A stretch of DNA of 64,000 nt from Curvibacter sp. GWA2_63_95. GTDB taxonomy: Bacteria > Pseudomonadota > Gammaproteobacteria > Burkholderiales > Burkholderiaceae_C. Positions 16,882-26,597 of this stretch are shown here, piece by piece. A program made the position numbers and the translations under genes. The notes beneath the pieces are model-generated. The model did not search any database. It had not been told where the DNA came from and saw nothing but the letters and a program-made list of their open reading frames with translations. Numbering within the stretch: position 1 is the stretch's first letter; every line of letters starts with the position of its first letter. Location: assembly GCA_001795455.1 (NCBI GenBank), contig MGPB01000017.1, positions 1-64,000 on the forward strand. The letters are read 5' to 3'.

Positions 16882-18162
16882 TTACCGCGCTGCCAGCAGC
16901 GTGCCCCGGCACTCGCCAAAACCAATGCGCCGCGCCCCTGCTGCCTCGCAAGCGCCGCGCAGGATGATGGTGTCGCCATCTTGCAAGAAGGTGCGCACCT
17001 CGCCATTGGGCAAGGTGATGGGCTGCTTGCCGCCTTGGGTCAACTCGAGCAATGAGCCGCCCTGCTCCGGCGCCGGGCCGGACAAGGTGCCGGTACCCAG
17101 CACATCGCCGGGGCGCAGGTTGCAGCCGTTCACCGTGTGGTGGGCCACCAGCTGCGCCAGTGTCCAGTAGGCGTCGCGCAGGTTGGATTGCGAGAGGCGC
17201 TCGCCCGCACTGCCTGCAGCGCGCATGGCGGGGGTCTGCAGCCAGACTTCCAGCTGCACATCCAGCGCCCCGGCGCTGCGGTTATGCGCGGAGTCCAAAT
17301 AGGCCATGGGCTGCGGGTCATCTGCGCTGCGCACAAAGGCCGCACGAAACGGCGCCAGTGCTTCCATCGTTACCAGCCAGGGCGAAACGGTGGTGGCAAA
17401 GTTCTTGGCCAAAAACGGCCCCAGCGGCTGGTACTCCCAGGCCTGCACATCACGTGCGCTCCAGTCGTTGAGCAGGGTGAGGCCGAACAGGTGGTCTTCG
17501 GCATCCGCTATGGAAACAGGAGCGCCCAGCGCATTGTCCATGCCCACCCAGGCTGCCATTTCCAGTTCGTAGTCGAGCCGCGCGGTGGGCCCAAAGTCCG
17601 GCACGCTGGCACCGGGCTTGAGCGTCTGCCCGCGTGGGCGATGGAACTGCTGGCCACTGGCGCCAATGCTGCTGGCGCGGCCGTGGTAGCCAATCGGCAC
17701 CCATTTGTAATTGGGCAAGAGCGGGTTGTCCGGGCGGAACAATTTGCCCACCGTGGTGGCGTGGTGGATGCCGGTGTAGAAGTCGGTGTAGTCGCCCACC
17801 TCGCAAGGCAGACCCAGCTCCACTTCGGTCTGGCGCAACAGTGCGTCGCTCCACACCTTTTGCAGGGCAGAGCCCGCACGCAGCCCTTCCCAGATGGCCA
17901 GACGCAGCGCGCGGCGTTCTTCCACGGGTGCCGCCATCAGCCGTGCCATGTTGTTGTGGTCAATCAGGCCCGTGGCGTGCAGGTCCAGCACACGGTCGCC
18001 AATGGCCACGCCAATCTGCCAGGGCTCCAGCGCGTTGTGGCGAAAGCGGCCAAACGGCAGGTTCTGGATCGGAAAGTCCGTATCCACCGCATTGGCTGAC
18101 TCCACCCAGCTTTGCGTCGCAGGGGCATGTGTGGCGTTCAGCGCCGTCAACGCAGCGCTCAT
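16882..18162 (-). CDS. fahA: Fumarylacetoacetase
   Basis: Hydrolyses fumarylacetoacetate to fumarate and acetoacetate, the last step of tyrosine breakdown. 426 residues from the ATG at 18162, whose ATGA overlaps the stop of the VOC gene; longer in-frame extensions are rejected because they run through that gene. N-terminal FAH domain (FPIQNLPFGRF) and catalytic domain with DFYTGIHHATTVGKLF, VPIGYHGRASS and FGLTLLNDWSARDVQ, GPFLAKNFATTVSPW. The histidine of the HATTVG motif is the expected catalytic base. Confidence 0.95.
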   Translation of the reverse strand: MSAALTALNATHAPATQSWVESANAVDTDFPIQNLPFGRFRHNALEPWQIGVAIGDRVLDLHATGLIDHNNMARLMAAPVEERRALRLAIWEGLRAGSALQKVWSDALLRQTEVELGLPCEVGDYTDFYTGIHHATTVGKLFRPDNPLLPNYKWVPIGYHGRASSIGASGQQFHRPRGQTLKPGASVPDFGPTARLDYELEMAAWVGMDNALGAPVSIADAEDHLFGLTLLNDWSARDVQAWEYQPLGPFLAKNFATTVSPWLVTMEALAPFRAAFVRSADDPQPMAYLDSAHNRSAGALDVQLEVWLQTPAMRAAGSAGERLSQSNLRDAYWTLAQLVAHHTVNGCNLRPGDVLGTGTLSGPAPEQGGSLLELTQGGKQPITLPNGEVRTFLQDGDTIILRGACEAAGARRIGFGECRGTLLAAR

Positions 18163-18704
18163 GCCTTGGCTCCCAGCTCGTTGGCGTGCAAAAAGGCCGC
18201 ATGTTTGGGCGCGCGCTTGGTCACGCTCCACTCCTCCAGCATGGCCCATTTCACGGCATCGGCCTGGGCGATCTTGGCGGCTTCTTCTGGGTCCGGACAG
18301 GCCAGCTCCAGGCGGTGGCCGTTGGGGTCGAAGAAGTAGATGCTGTGGAACATGCCGTGGTCGGTCACGCCCAACACGTCTACGCCTTGCGCCTCCAGGT
18401 GTGCCTTGAACTCCAGCAGCTCGGCGCGGTCTTTCACGCGGAAGGCGATGTGCTGCACCCACTCCGGCGTGTTCGGGTCACGGCCCATGGGCGGCTGCGT
18501 GGGCAGCTCAAAAAAGGCCAGCACATTGCCCTGCCCTGCGTCCAGAAAGATGTGCATGTACGGGTCCGGTGCCTTGGTGCTGGGCACCAGGTCTTCGGCG
18601 ATGGCCAGCACAAAGTCCATGTGCAGCATCTTCTGGTACCAAAGCACGGTTTCCTTGGCGTCCTTGCAGCGGTAGGCGACGTGGTGGATGCGGTCGATTT
18701 TCAT
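18159..18704 (-). CDS. VOC family protein in the tyrosine operon
   Basis: 181-residue vicinal-oxygen-chelate (glyoxalase/extradiol dioxygenase) fold protein. Two beta-alpha-beta-beta-beta modules are suggested by HHVAYRCKD at residues 7-15 and QHIAFRVKD at 84-92. Candidate metal ligands are H8, H85 and E133 (HRLELACP), the 2-His-1-Glu set used by type I extradiol dioxygenases and glyoxalases. It is transcribed between hpd and fahA, with a 27-bp gap to the first and a 4-bp overlap with the second. In the usual pathway homogentisate 1,2-dioxygenase and maleylacetoacetate isomerase act at this point, and neither is present here. Its exact activity is an inference only. Confidence 0.75.
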   Translation of the reverse strand: MKIDRIHHVAYRCKDAKETVLWYQKMLHMDFVLAIAEDLVPSTKAPDPYMHIFLDAGQGNVLAFFELPTQPPMGRDPNTPEWVQHIAFRVKDRAELLEFKAHLEAQGVDVLGVTDHGMFHSIYFFDPNGHRLELACPDPEEAAKIAQADAVKWAMLEEWSVTKRAPKHAAFLHANELGAKA

Positions 18705-18731
18705 GGTGTTGTCTCCTCGGTGCGCCTGGGT

Positions 18732-19829
18732 TCACTTGGCGGCTTCGAGCACGCCACGGTTGATCTGGTCACGCTCCAGCGACTCAAACAGGGCCTTGAA
18801 ATTACCTTCGCCAAAGCCCTCACGGTAGTTGCCCTTACGCTCGATGAACTCGAAAAATACTGGCCCCAGCAGCGGCTGCGAGAAGATCTGCAGCAACAAG
18901 CGCGGTTGGCCACCTTCGGTCGTGCCGTCGAGCAGAATGCCACGCGCCTGCAAATCACCCACCGGCTGGCCGTGACCCGGCAGGCGCTTGGCCAGGTTCT
19001 CGTAGTACACGTCATTGGGAGCCGTCAGCAGCGGAATTCCTGCCATCTGCAATTTGTCGATAGCGCTCGGCAGGTCTTCGCACAGCAGAGCGATGTGCTG
19101 GATACCCTCGCCGTTGAACTGCATCAGGAATTCCTCGATCTGCCCCCCGCCCTGGCGCGCCTCTTCGTTGAGCGGAATGCGGACCAGCCCATCCGGCGCG
19201 GTCATGGCTTTGGAGGTAAGGCCGGTGTATTCCCCCTGAATGTCGAAGTAGCGGATTTCCTGGAAATTGAACAGCTTGCTGTAGAAATCTGCCCAGTACG
19301 CCATGCGGCCCCGGTACACGTTGTGCGTGAGGTGATCGACCACGCTAAAGCCGTGGCCGACCGGGTGGCGGTCCACGCCTTCGATGAACTCAAAGTCAAT
19401 GTCGTAAATGGACTTGCCATCTTCATAACGGTCAATCAGGTACAGCGGCGCTCCGCCAATGCCCTTGATGGCCGGCAGGTTCAGTTCCATGGGGCCGGGG
19501 CGCAATTCGACGGGCTGAGCGCCCAGCTCCAGCGCGCGTTTGTAGGCCAAGTGCGAGTCCTTCACGCGGAATGCCATGCCGCAGGCACTGGGGCCGTGCT
19601 CGGCGGCAAAGTAGCCGGCCACGCTTTTGGGCTCGCGGTTGACGATGAAATTGATCTCGCCCTGGCGGTACAGCACCACGTCCTTGGAGCGGTGCTTGGC
19701 CACCAGCGTGAAACCCATACGCTCAAACACGGGCTCAATCACGCCCGCCAGCGGCGATGCAAACTCCACAAACTCAAAGCCCATCAGGCCCATCGGGTTG
19801 TCAAACAAATCACCTGTTGCTGTGGCCAT
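18732..19829 (-). CDS. hpd: 4-Hydroxyphenylpyruvate dioxygenase
   Basis: Turns 4-hydroxyphenylpyruvate into homogentisate using iron and oxygen. 365 residues from the ATG at 19829, chosen over an upstream TTG because GAGGAG lies ten bases before it. N-terminal [14 protein letters not shown] is typical of bacterial HPPD; iron ligands are expected in [19 protein letters not shown] and FFEFIERKG, all present. The [17 protein letters not shown] segment is also family-specific. First gene of the operon and divergent from an Lrp regulator. Confidence 0.96.
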   Translation of the reverse strand: MATATGDLFDNPMGLMGFEFVEFASPLAGVIEPVFERMGFTLVAKHRSKDVVLYRQGEINFIVNREPKSVAGYFAAEHGPSACGMAFRVKDSHLAYKRALELGAQPVELRPGPMELNLPAIKGIGGAPLYLIDRYEDGKSIYDIDFEFIEGVDRHPVGHGFSVVDHLTHNVYRGRMAYWADFYSKLFNFQEIRYFDIQGEYTGLTSKAMTAPDGLVRIPLNEEARQGGGQIEEFLMQFNGEGIQHIALLCEDLPSAIDKLQMAGIPLLTAPNDVYYENLAKRLPGHGQPVGDLQARGILLDGTTEGGQPRLLLQIFSQPLLGPVFFEFIERKGNYREGFGEGNFKALFESLERDQINRGVLEAAK

Positions 19830-19922
19830 GGTTGTGCTCCTCAAACGCTGTTCTTGAAGGCTTGATTGTGGTCAATTGGACATGCAAAGGGTGTGCAAGT
19901 TGCAGCTGACAAGACAGCCTAG

Positions 19923-19939
19923 ATGCATAATTTATGCAT
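19923..19939. promoter_or_regulatory. Perfect palindrome overlapping the start of the hpd-divergent Lrp gene
   Basis: ATGCATAA-T-TTATGCAT is an 8-bp perfect inverted repeat around one central T with an AT-rich core. It lies in the 108-bp gap between hpd and the Lrp gene and covers the likely start codon of the latter. A symmetric, AT-centred site is what Lrp-type dimers bind, so it is a strong candidate operator for both autoregulation and control of the catabolic operon. Confidence 0.6.
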
Positions 19940-20441
19940 GAAACTTGAAAAACATGAAGATTCGTTGCTGGATAGCTTTGATATCAGTCTTCTTGCTGCA
20001 CTGCAACGCGATGCCCATGCCACCCACCAGCAAATTGGGGAGCAGGTGCATTTGTCGGCCTCGCAGGTCAGCCGCCGCGTGCAGCGCCTGCAGGCCAGCG
20101 GCATCATCCGCCGTTATGTGGCGCTGCTAGAGCCCGCAGCCCTTGGCCTCGGGGTGCGCGCCATCTCGTACGTGACGCTGACCCGCCACAGCGGCGACGA
20201 AGGCCTGGCCTTCGAGCGCGAGATCGCCGGATTCCCGGAGGTGCTGGAGTGTTACTCGGTGGCCGGCGAATCGGACTACATCCTGCAGATCGTGGCGGCC
20301 GACCTGAGTGTGCTGTCCGAGCAGGTGCTGCGCCGCCTCACCCGCATCCAGGGCGTGGGCAGCATCCGCTCCAACATCGTGCTCAACCGCATCAAAAGCA
20401 GCACCGAGCTACCGCTGGCGCACCTCAAACGCACCACTTAG
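19938..20441 (+). CDS. Lrp/AsnC family regulator of the tyrosine operon
   Basis: 167 residues from the ATG at 19938; an in-frame ATG at 19923 exists but lies inside the palindromic operator. Helix-turn-helix region: LLAALQRDAHATHQQIGEQV, HLSASQVSRRVQRLQ. RAM domain: VRAISYVTLTRHSGDEG, FPEVLECYSVAGESDYILQIV. Divergent orientation from hpd marks it as the likely regulator of phenylalanine/tyrosine breakdown, as for HpdR- and HpdA-like Lrp proteins. It converges on kdpE with a gap of only a few bases (kdpE ends at 20438), so the two coding ends overlap. Confidence 0.9.
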   Translation: MKLEKHEDSLLDSFDISLLAALQRDAHATHQQIGEQVHLSASQVSRRVQRLQASGIIRRYVALLEPAALGLGVRAISYVTLTRHSGDEGLAFEREIAGFPEVLECYSVAGESDYILQIVAADLSVLSEQVLRRLTRIQGVGSIRSNIVLNRIKSSTELPLAHLKRTT

Positions 20442-21139
20442 ACCATCAAGCGATAACCGACCGCCGTTTCCGTCAAGAGATGCTGCGGTTGGCTGGGGTC
20501 TGCCTCCAGCTTCTGCCGCAGGTGGCCCATGTAGATGCGCAGGTAGTGGCTCTGGTCGGCATGCGACGGGCCCCACACTTCGCGCAGCAGCTGGCGGTGC
20601 GTGAGCACCCGCCCGGCGTTGGCCACCAGCACCAGCAGCAGGCGGTACTCGATGGGGGTGAGGTGCACCTCGGTGCCCGCGCGGCGCACCAGCCGGGCCT
20701 GTCGGTCCACAGCCACCTCGCCAAACACAAACAGCGAATCGTCTGCCTTGCCCTCGGCACTGGCCGCACGCGGGCGACGCAGGTTGGCGCGCACCCGGGC
20801 CAGCAGCTCGCCCACGCCAAAGGGTTTGGTCAGGTAGTCATCGGCGCCAGCATCCAGCGCGGCAATCTTGTCGCCCTCGTCGCTGCGGGCCGACAGCACC
20901 ACGATAGGCACCGCCGACCAGTTGCGCACATCGCGGATCACGTCCAGCCCGTCTCCATCGGGCAAGCCCAGGTCCAGCACCAGCAGGTCGGGCTTGCGGG
21001 TGGCGGCGTCGCGCAGGCCATGCTGCGCGGTTTCGGCCTCAAACACCTGCCAGCCTTCGGCCTCCAGTGCCACGCGCACAAAGCGGCGAATCTGGGGCTC
21101 GTCTTCAATCAGAACGGCAACGGGGGACGGCGTAGACAT
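20438..21139 (-). CDS. kdpE: Kdp response regulator
   Basis: OmpR-type response regulator, 233 residues. Receiver domain with the phosphoacceptor D56 in LLVLDLGLPDGDG, acidic pair in IEDEPQIRRF, and the KDP lysine in DDYLTKPFGVGELLARV. C-terminal winged helix: HLTPIEYRLLLVL, HRQLLREVWG, LRIYMGHLRQKLE. Activates kdpFABC when potassium is limiting. It follows kdpD with a 5-bp gap and is the last gene of the operon. Confidence 0.96.
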   Translation of the reverse strand: MSTPSPVAVLIEDEPQIRRFVRVALEAEGWQVFEAETAQHGLRDAATRKPDLLVLDLGLPDGDGLDVIRDVRNWSAVPIVVLSARSDEGDKIAALDAGADDYLTKPFGVGELLARVRANLRRPRAASAEGKADDSLFVFGEVAVDRQARLVRRAGTEVHLTPIEYRLLLVLVANAGRVLTHRQLLREVWGPSHADQSHYLRIYMGHLRQKLEADPSQPQHLLTETAVGYRLMV

Positions 21140-21144
21140 GGGGC

Positions 21145-23910
21145 TTAAGGTTCGTCGACTTCAGTGGGGGCAAGCGGTGGCGCGCGCCGCGGCAAGGTAA
21201 TCGTGAATTCTGCACCACCGCCATCCGCATTGCGGGCCGTAATACGCCCCTTGTGCGCATCAACAATGGCCTTGCAAATGGCCAAACCCAGCCCCACGCC
21301 GCGTGTGGTGGACTCATTTTTACCGCGGGTGAATTTTTCGAAGAGGTCGGCTTCCTTGCCCAGGCTGGCCGGCGGCAATCCCGGACCATGGTCACGTACA
21401 CGCAACTCCAAGGTGTCTTGCCTCGCCTGCGCCAAAACCTCTACAGCCGGCGTGTGTGGCGGCGTGTTTACGCCGTACTTGGCGGCGTTCTCCATCAGGT
21501 TCACCAACACACGCTCGATCAGCCCCGCATCAAACTCCACCAGAGGCAGGTCCGACGCAATCGTGGTGTGCACGGCCAGTGGGCCCAGCGCATGCCGCGC
21601 CGCACGAATCGCACTGCCCACCACCTCCTCCACCGACTGCCACTCCAGCCGCAGCTCCACCTGGCCGCTTTCCAGCCGGGCCATTTCCAGCAAATTGCCC
21701 ACCAGGGCACTCAGCTCCCGCGCCTCGTGGCTGATGGCGTCGGCAGCGCCTTTTTGGTCCGGGGTCAGTTGCTCCGAGCCGGCCAAAGACTCGGCTTGAC
21801 CAATCAGCGCCGTCAGCGGCGTGCGCACATCGTGGGACATGGCCGCCAGCAGCGTGTTGCGCAAGCGCTCCGACTCCATTTGCACCACCGCACCCTGCGC
21901 GACTTCCACATAGTGCACACGCTCCAGTGCAATCGCGATTTGCCTGGCCAGCGTATCGAGTTGTTGCACCTGCTCGGGAATCAGCAGCCAGCGGGCCTGC
22001 GCCGGCTGCAGCGCCAGCACGCCGCGCACCCGCATGGGGGCTTGCAGCGGCACATAGTGCCAAGGGTTGGACGGCAGGGTCGACGTCGCCATCCCCGCGC
22101 GCTGGCCGTTGTGAAAGGCCCAATCGGCAATGCTGCCGTCCAGGCCATTTGGCAGGTCTGCGGGCAAGGCAAGCTGGTCGCGGGCATCGGGCAGCAGCAC
22201 CTTGGCCTGGCCGCCAAAGGTGCGCCGCACGGCGGCTTCGCCCAACTCCACCACCTGCTCGGTTTGCAGCGCGGCCGACAGCTCGCGCGTGAGCTCAAAC
22301 AGGGCCTGGGCACGCCGCTCGCGGCTGGCAGCCACATGGGCCGAGAAGCGCAGATTGGCGGTGAGTTGTCCGATCAACAGCCCCACCACCAGCATCACCG
22401 CAAAGGTGACCAGGTACTGCACATCACTCACCGCAAACGACAGGCGCGGCTGCACATAGAAAAAATCAAACGATGCCACCGACAGCACCGCGGCCAGGCT
22501 GGCCGGCCCACGCCCCAGCTTGACCGCCACCAGCACCACCCCCAGCAAAAACAGCATGACGATGTTGGCTAGGTCAAACCAGGGCAACAGGGGTTGTGTG
22601 ACCACGGTGGTGAGCAGGCAGGCTGCCACTGCGCCGCCATAACGCGCCCATTGCGTGCGCCAGCGCGATGCGACGGGCTCATCTTCGGGACTGCGGCCCA
22701 GAGGCTGGCCCAGCTTGCGCACGCTGTCGGTAAAGCCCACTTCCACAATGTCCAGCGCAGGTGCCAGTGTGGCGAGCTGGCGTGTCAGCGTGGGGCGCAG
22801 CACACGCCACAGGCCACGCCAGTCATGCCGTACCGGGCGTCCCAGCACCAGCGTGGCGCAGTTCAGTGTCTGGGCCTGTTGCAACAGCGCCATGGCAATG
22901 CTGTCACCGGTCAGCACCGCCGTGCTGCCACCCAGCTCCTCCGCCAGCTTGAGCACCGCCAACGTGCGGTCACGGTCCTGCGCGGCCAGTCGCTGCAGCG
23001 CTGGCGTTTCCACATAGGCGGCGTGCCAACGCACATTGAGCTGCCCGGCCAGGCGTGCCGCGGTGCGCACCGCGTGCTCGGCCCCGGCGTGCGGGCCCAC
23101 ACACACCAGCAGCGCGCCGGAGGTGTTCCAGGCAGGCTGGTCGGCGGAGTCCTGCGCACGCGCGGTTTGCACCAGGTGCTGGCGGTAGCTGCGCACATCG
23201 TCGCCCACATGCTCCGCGGTGCGGCGCAGCGCAATTTCGCGCAGCGCGATCAGGTTGCCCTTGCGAAAGAAGTTCTGGCTGGCGCGCTCAGCCTGCTGCG
23301 GGATGTAGACCTTGCCGGCCTTCAGGCGCGCCAGCAGTTCGTCTGCGGTCACGTCCACCAGCACAATCTCGTCGGCACCATCCAGCACGGTGTCGGGCAC
23401 CGTCTCGTTGACACGCACGCCCGTGATGGCGCCTACCGTGCCATTGAGGCTTTCCAGGTGCTGCACGTTCAGTGCGGTCCAGACGTCGATGCCCGCATCC
23501 AGCAGCTCCTGCACATCCTGCCAGCGTTTGGGGTGGCGCGAACCGGGGGCGTTGCTGTGGGCCAGTTCGTCCACCAGCAGCACGTCAGGCTTGGCAGCCA
23601 GGGCGGCGTCAAGGTCCAACTCCAGCAGCACTTGGCCGCGGTAGGCCAGTTCCTGCAAGGGCAGCACGTTCAGCCCGGCCTGCAGCTCCATCGTGTCCTT
23701 GCGGCCATGGGTTTCCACCACGCCAACCAGTACCCGCTGGCCTGCGCGCTGCGCACGTTGGGCCGCGCTGAGCATGGCGTAGGTTTTGCCCACACCCGCG
23801 TTGGCCCCAAAGTAGATGCGCAGCTTGCCGCGCTGCTGGCTGGCCTGCGCCTCTTGCAGCTGGGCCAGCAGAGCGTCCGGATCGGGCCGTGAATCTAAAG
23901 GGCTTGCCAT
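21145..23910 (-). CDS. kdpD: Kdp sensor histidine kinase
   Basis: 921-residue membrane sensor. An N-terminal KdpD domain carries a Walker-like GANAGVGKTYAML near residue 34 and LLVDELAHSNAPG; a universal-stress-like domain follows (LLVCVGPHAGAEH). Four membrane segments sit around residues 430-530 (VAACLLTTVVTQPLL, IVMLFLLGVVLVAV, YLVTFAVMLVVGLLIG). A GAF domain precedes the kinase core: phosphoacceptor histidine in AAMSHDVRTPLTALIG, N box in LMENAAKYG, G boxes in RDHGPGLPP and GVGLGLAICKAI. Works with KdpE. Confidence 0.96.
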   Translation of the reverse strand: MASPLDSRPDPDALLAQLQEAQASQQRGKLRIYFGANAGVGKTYAMLSAAQRAQRAGQRVLVGVVETHGRKDTMELQAGLNVLPLQELAYRGQVLLELDLDAALAAKPDVLLVDELAHSNAPGSRHPKRWQDVQELLDAGIDVWTALNVQHLESLNGTVGAITGVRVNETVPDTVLDGADEIVLVDVTADELLARLKAGKVYIPQQAERASQNFFRKGNLIALREIALRRTAEHVGDDVRSYRQHLVQTARAQDSADQPAWNTSGALLVCVGPHAGAEHAVRTAARLAGQLNVRWHAAYVETPALQRLAAQDRDRTLAVLKLAEELGGSTAVLTGDSIAMALLQQAQTLNCATLVLGRPVRHDWRGLWRVLRPTLTRQLATLAPALDIVEVGFTDSVRKLGQPLGRSPEDEPVASRWRTQWARYGGAVAACLLTTVVTQPLLPWFDLANIVMLFLLGVVLVAVKLGRGPASLAAVLSVASFDFFYVQPRLSFAVSDVQYLVTFAVMLVVGLLIGQLTANLRFSAHVAASRERRAQALFELTRELSAALQTEQVVELGEAAVRRTFGGQAKVLLPDARDQLALPADLPNGLDGSIADWAFHNGQRAGMATSTLPSNPWHYVPLQAPMRVRGVLALQPAQARWLLIPEQVQQLDTLARQIAIALERVHYVEVAQGAVVQMESERLRNTLLAAMSHDVRTPLTALIGQAESLAGSEQLTPDQKGAADAISHEARELSALVGNLLEMARLESGQVELRLEWQSVEEVVGSAIRAARHALGPLAVHTTIASDLPLVEFDAGLIERVLVNLMENAAKYGVNTPPHTPAVEVLAQARQDTLELRVRDHGPGLPPASLGKEADLFEKFTRGKNESTTRGVGLGLAICKAIVDAHKGRITARNADGGGAEFTITLPRRAPPLAPTEVDEP

Positions 23911-23914
23911 CTAC

Positions 23915-24484
23915 TTAGTGTGCATCAAGCGCCAGGTTCAGTTGCAGCACATTCACCACGGGTTCGCCCAGCACGCCCAGCAACGGGCGTGTGGTGTGTT
24001 GCGCGATCAGCGCTTGCACCGCGTCTACTGGCAGCTTGCGGGCGGCCGCCACACGGGCCAGCTGGTACTGGGCGGCGGCGGGGCTGATGTGGGGGTCCAG
24101 CCCGCTAGCCGAAGCGCTCACCAATTCCACCGGCACCTGTGCGGTGTTGCTGGGGTCGGCGGCACGCAGGGCGTCCAGGCGGCCTTTGGCTGCATCCACC
24201 AAGGCCGGGTTCAGCGGGCCCTGGTTGGAGCCACCAGAGGCTGCGGCGTTATAGGGCGCAGGGCTGGTGGCCGAGGGGCGGCCCCAGAAGTGGCCGGGGT
24301 CGCTGAAGTTCTGGCCGACGAGGACCGAACCCACGGGCTTGCCGTCGCGCAGGATCAGGCTGCCATGCGCCTGGTTCGGAAAGACGGCCTGGCCAACGCC
24401 GGTGACCACCAGCGGGTAGGCCACACCGGTAACCAGAGTGAGTGCTGCAAACACCACCAGCAGGGGACGTACTGTTTTTTTCAT
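23915..24484 (-). CDS. kdpC: Potassium-transporting ATPase subunit C
   Basis: 189 residues. One N-terminal membrane helix ([20 protein letters not shown]), then the periplasmic domain with conserved [20 protein letters not shown] and [17 protein letters not shown]. KdpC stabilises the KdpAB complex. The gap to kdpD is only 4 bases, and 11 bases separate it from kdpB; all are cotranscribed. Confidence 0.96.
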   Translation of the reverse strand: MKKTVRPLLVVFAALTLVTGVAYPLVVTGVGQAVFPNQAHGSLILRDGKPVGSVLVGQNFSDPGHFWGRPSATSPAPYNAAASGGSNQGPLNPALVDAAKGRLDALRAADPSNTAQVPVELVSASASGLDPHISPAAAQYQLARVAAARKLPVDAVQALIAQHTTRPLLGVLGEPVVNVLQLNLALDAH

Positions 24485-24495
24485 GAGAGGACTCC

Positions 24496-26571
24496 TTAAA
24501 CCAGATTCAATGCAACGAGCAACAGGTCAATGGCCTTGATGCCGAGGAAGGGCACGATCAGCCCGCCCAGGCCATAGATGGCGAGGTTGCGGCGCAAGAG
24601 TGCAGCGGCACCCACGGGGCGGTACTTCACGCCTTTGAGCGCCAGCGGGATCAGCACCACGATGATCAGCGCGTTGAAAATCACGGCCGACAGGATGGCC
24701 GAGTTGGGGCTGCCCAGGCGCATCACGTTGAGTGCGGCGAGCTGTGGGTAGGTGCTGACAAAAATGGCCGGGATGATGGCGAAGTACTTGGCCACGTCGT
24801 TGGCAATGGAGAAGGTGGTGAGCGAGCCGCGCGTCATCAAGAGCGCCTTGCCGGTCTCCACAATCTCCAGCAGCTTGGTGGGGTTGGAGTCCAGGTCCAC
24901 CATGTTGCCGGCTTCCTTGGCGGCCTGGGTGCCGCTGTTCATGGCCACGGCCACGTCGGCCTGGGCCAGTGCCGGGGCGTCGTTGGTGCCGTCGCCCGTC
25001 ATGGCGACCAGGCGGCCTTCGGCCTGGTAACTGCGGATCAGCGTCAGCTTGTCTTCGGGCGTGGCCTCGGCCAGGAAGTCGTCCACACCCGCCTCGGCGG
25101 CGATGGCGGCAGCGGTGAGCTTGTTGTCACCCGTGATCATCACGGTCTTGATGCCCATACGGCGCAGCTCGCCAAAACGCTCCTTGATACCGGCCTTGAC
25201 GATGTCCTTGAGCTCGACAATGCCCAGCACCTGGTTGCCATCGACCACGGCCAGCGGCGTGCTGCCGCGGCGCGACACTTCATCGGCAGCGCGCAACACT
25301 TCGGGTGGCATGGTGTTGCCTTGCGCCTGCAGGACCTTGCGCACGGCGTCCACCGCACCTTTGCGCAGCTGGCGGGTGCTGCCATCGGGACGCGTCACGT
25401 CCATGCCGCTCATGCGGGTCTGCGCGGTGAAAGGCACTTCCTGCGTCTTGCCCACCAGCGGCTCGATCTGCACCTTGCTTTGCGCCAGTGTCACGATGCT
25501 GCGGCCTTCGGGCGTTTCATCGGCCATGGAGGCCTGTGCGGCACACAGGGCCAACTGGCTCAAGCTGATGCCGGGCGCAGGAATGAACAGCGCGGCCTGG
25601 CGGTTGCCGTGGGTGATGGTGCCGGTCTTGTCCAGCAGCAAAACATCCACATCCCCCGCGGCTTCCACCGCACGGCCCGAGGTGGCAATCACATTGGCCT
25701 GCATCATGCGGCTCATGCCTGCCACACCCACGGCCGACAACAGGCCACCAATGGTGGTGGGGATCAGGCATACCAGCAGCGCAATCAGCGCGGTGATGCT
25801 GACCACGGTACCGCTGCCCGCAGCTTCCACGCTGAAGATGGAGAACGGCAGCAGCGTGACCGTGACCACCAGGAACACGATGGTCAGCGCCACCAACAGA
25901 ATGGTCAGCGCCACTTCGTTGGGCGTCTTCTGGCGCTTGGCGCCCTCCACCATGCCAATCATGCGGTCCAGAAACGACTCGCCAGGGTTCACGCCAATAC
26001 GCACCACCAACCAGTCCGACAACACCCGGGTACCTCCGGTGACCGAGGCAAAGTCGCCACCCGACTCGCGCACCACCGGGGCCGATTCGCCGGTGATGGC
26101 GCTCTCGTCCACCGTGGCCACGCCCTGGATCACTTCACCGTCCACAGGGATCATGTCACCGGCTTCCACCAGCACCACGTCACCCTTGCGCAGGTTCTCG
26201 GCTTGTTCCGGCAACCAGGTCGAGCCATGTACCGGGTCTTTGAGTTTCTTGGCCCAGGTGCTTTTCTTCAAGCCCTTGAGCGAATCGGCCTGGGCCTTGC
26301 TGCGGCCTTCGGCCAATGCTTCGGCGAAGTTGGCAAACAGCACGGTGAACCACAGCCACACGGCCACGGTCAGGATAAAGCCGGCCGAATCACCCACCGT
26401 GCCTTGCAGCGCCTGCAGGCCTAAAAGCGTGGTGACGATGCTGCCGATGTAGACCACAAACATCACCGGGTTGCGCCACTGCACACGGGGGTTCAGCTTG
26501 GTGAACGCGGCCCATACGGCGGGTTTCACCAATGCGGGGTCCATCAACGTTAAAGAAGTTTTGCTTGTCAT
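24496..26571 (-). CDS. kdpB: Potassium-transporting P-type ATPase subunit B
   Basis: Energises potassium uptake by ATP hydrolysis. 691 residues from the ATG at 26571; the longer open frame upstream overlaps kdpA and is rejected. P-type landmarks in order: phosphatase motif ([11 protein letters not shown] in place of TGES loop), phosphorylation motif [13 protein letters not shown], nucleotide-binding region with KGAVDAV, and hinge [17 protein letters not shown]. Conserved [12 protein letters not shown] and [12 protein letters not shown] are also present. Confidence 0.96.
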   Translation of the reverse strand: MTSKTSLTLMDPALVKPAVWAAFTKLNPRVQWRNPVMFVVYIGSIVTTLLGLQALQGTVGDSAGFILTVAVWLWFTVLFANFAEALAEGRSKAQADSLKGLKKSTWAKKLKDPVHGSTWLPEQAENLRKGDVVLVEAGDMIPVDGEVIQGVATVDESAITGESAPVVRESGGDFASVTGGTRVLSDWLVVRIGVNPGESFLDRMIGMVEGAKRQKTPNEVALTILLVALTIVFLVVTVTLLPFSIFSVEAAGSGTVVSITALIALLVCLIPTTIGGLLSAVGVAGMSRMMQANVIATSGRAVEAAGDVDVLLLDKTGTITHGNRQAALFIPAPGISLSQLALCAAQASMADETPEGRSIVTLAQSKVQIEPLVGKTQEVPFTAQTRMSGMDVTRPDGSTRQLRKGAVDAVRKVLQAQGNTMPPEVLRAADEVSRRGSTPLAVVDGNQVLGIVELKDIVKAGIKERFGELRRMGIKTVMITGDNKLTAAAIAAEAGVDDFLAEATPEDKLTLIRSYQAEGRLVAMTGDGTNDAPALAQADVAVAMNSGTQAAKEAGNMVDLDSNPTKLLEIVETGKALLMTRGSLTTFSIANDVAKYFAIIPAIFVSTYPQLAALNVMRLGSPNSAILSAVIFNALIIVVLIPLALKGVKYRPVGAAALLRRNLAIYGLGGLIVPFLGIKAIDLLLVALNLV

Positions 26572-26597
26572 AAAGTTTTCTCGCAAATAGGGGGCGT

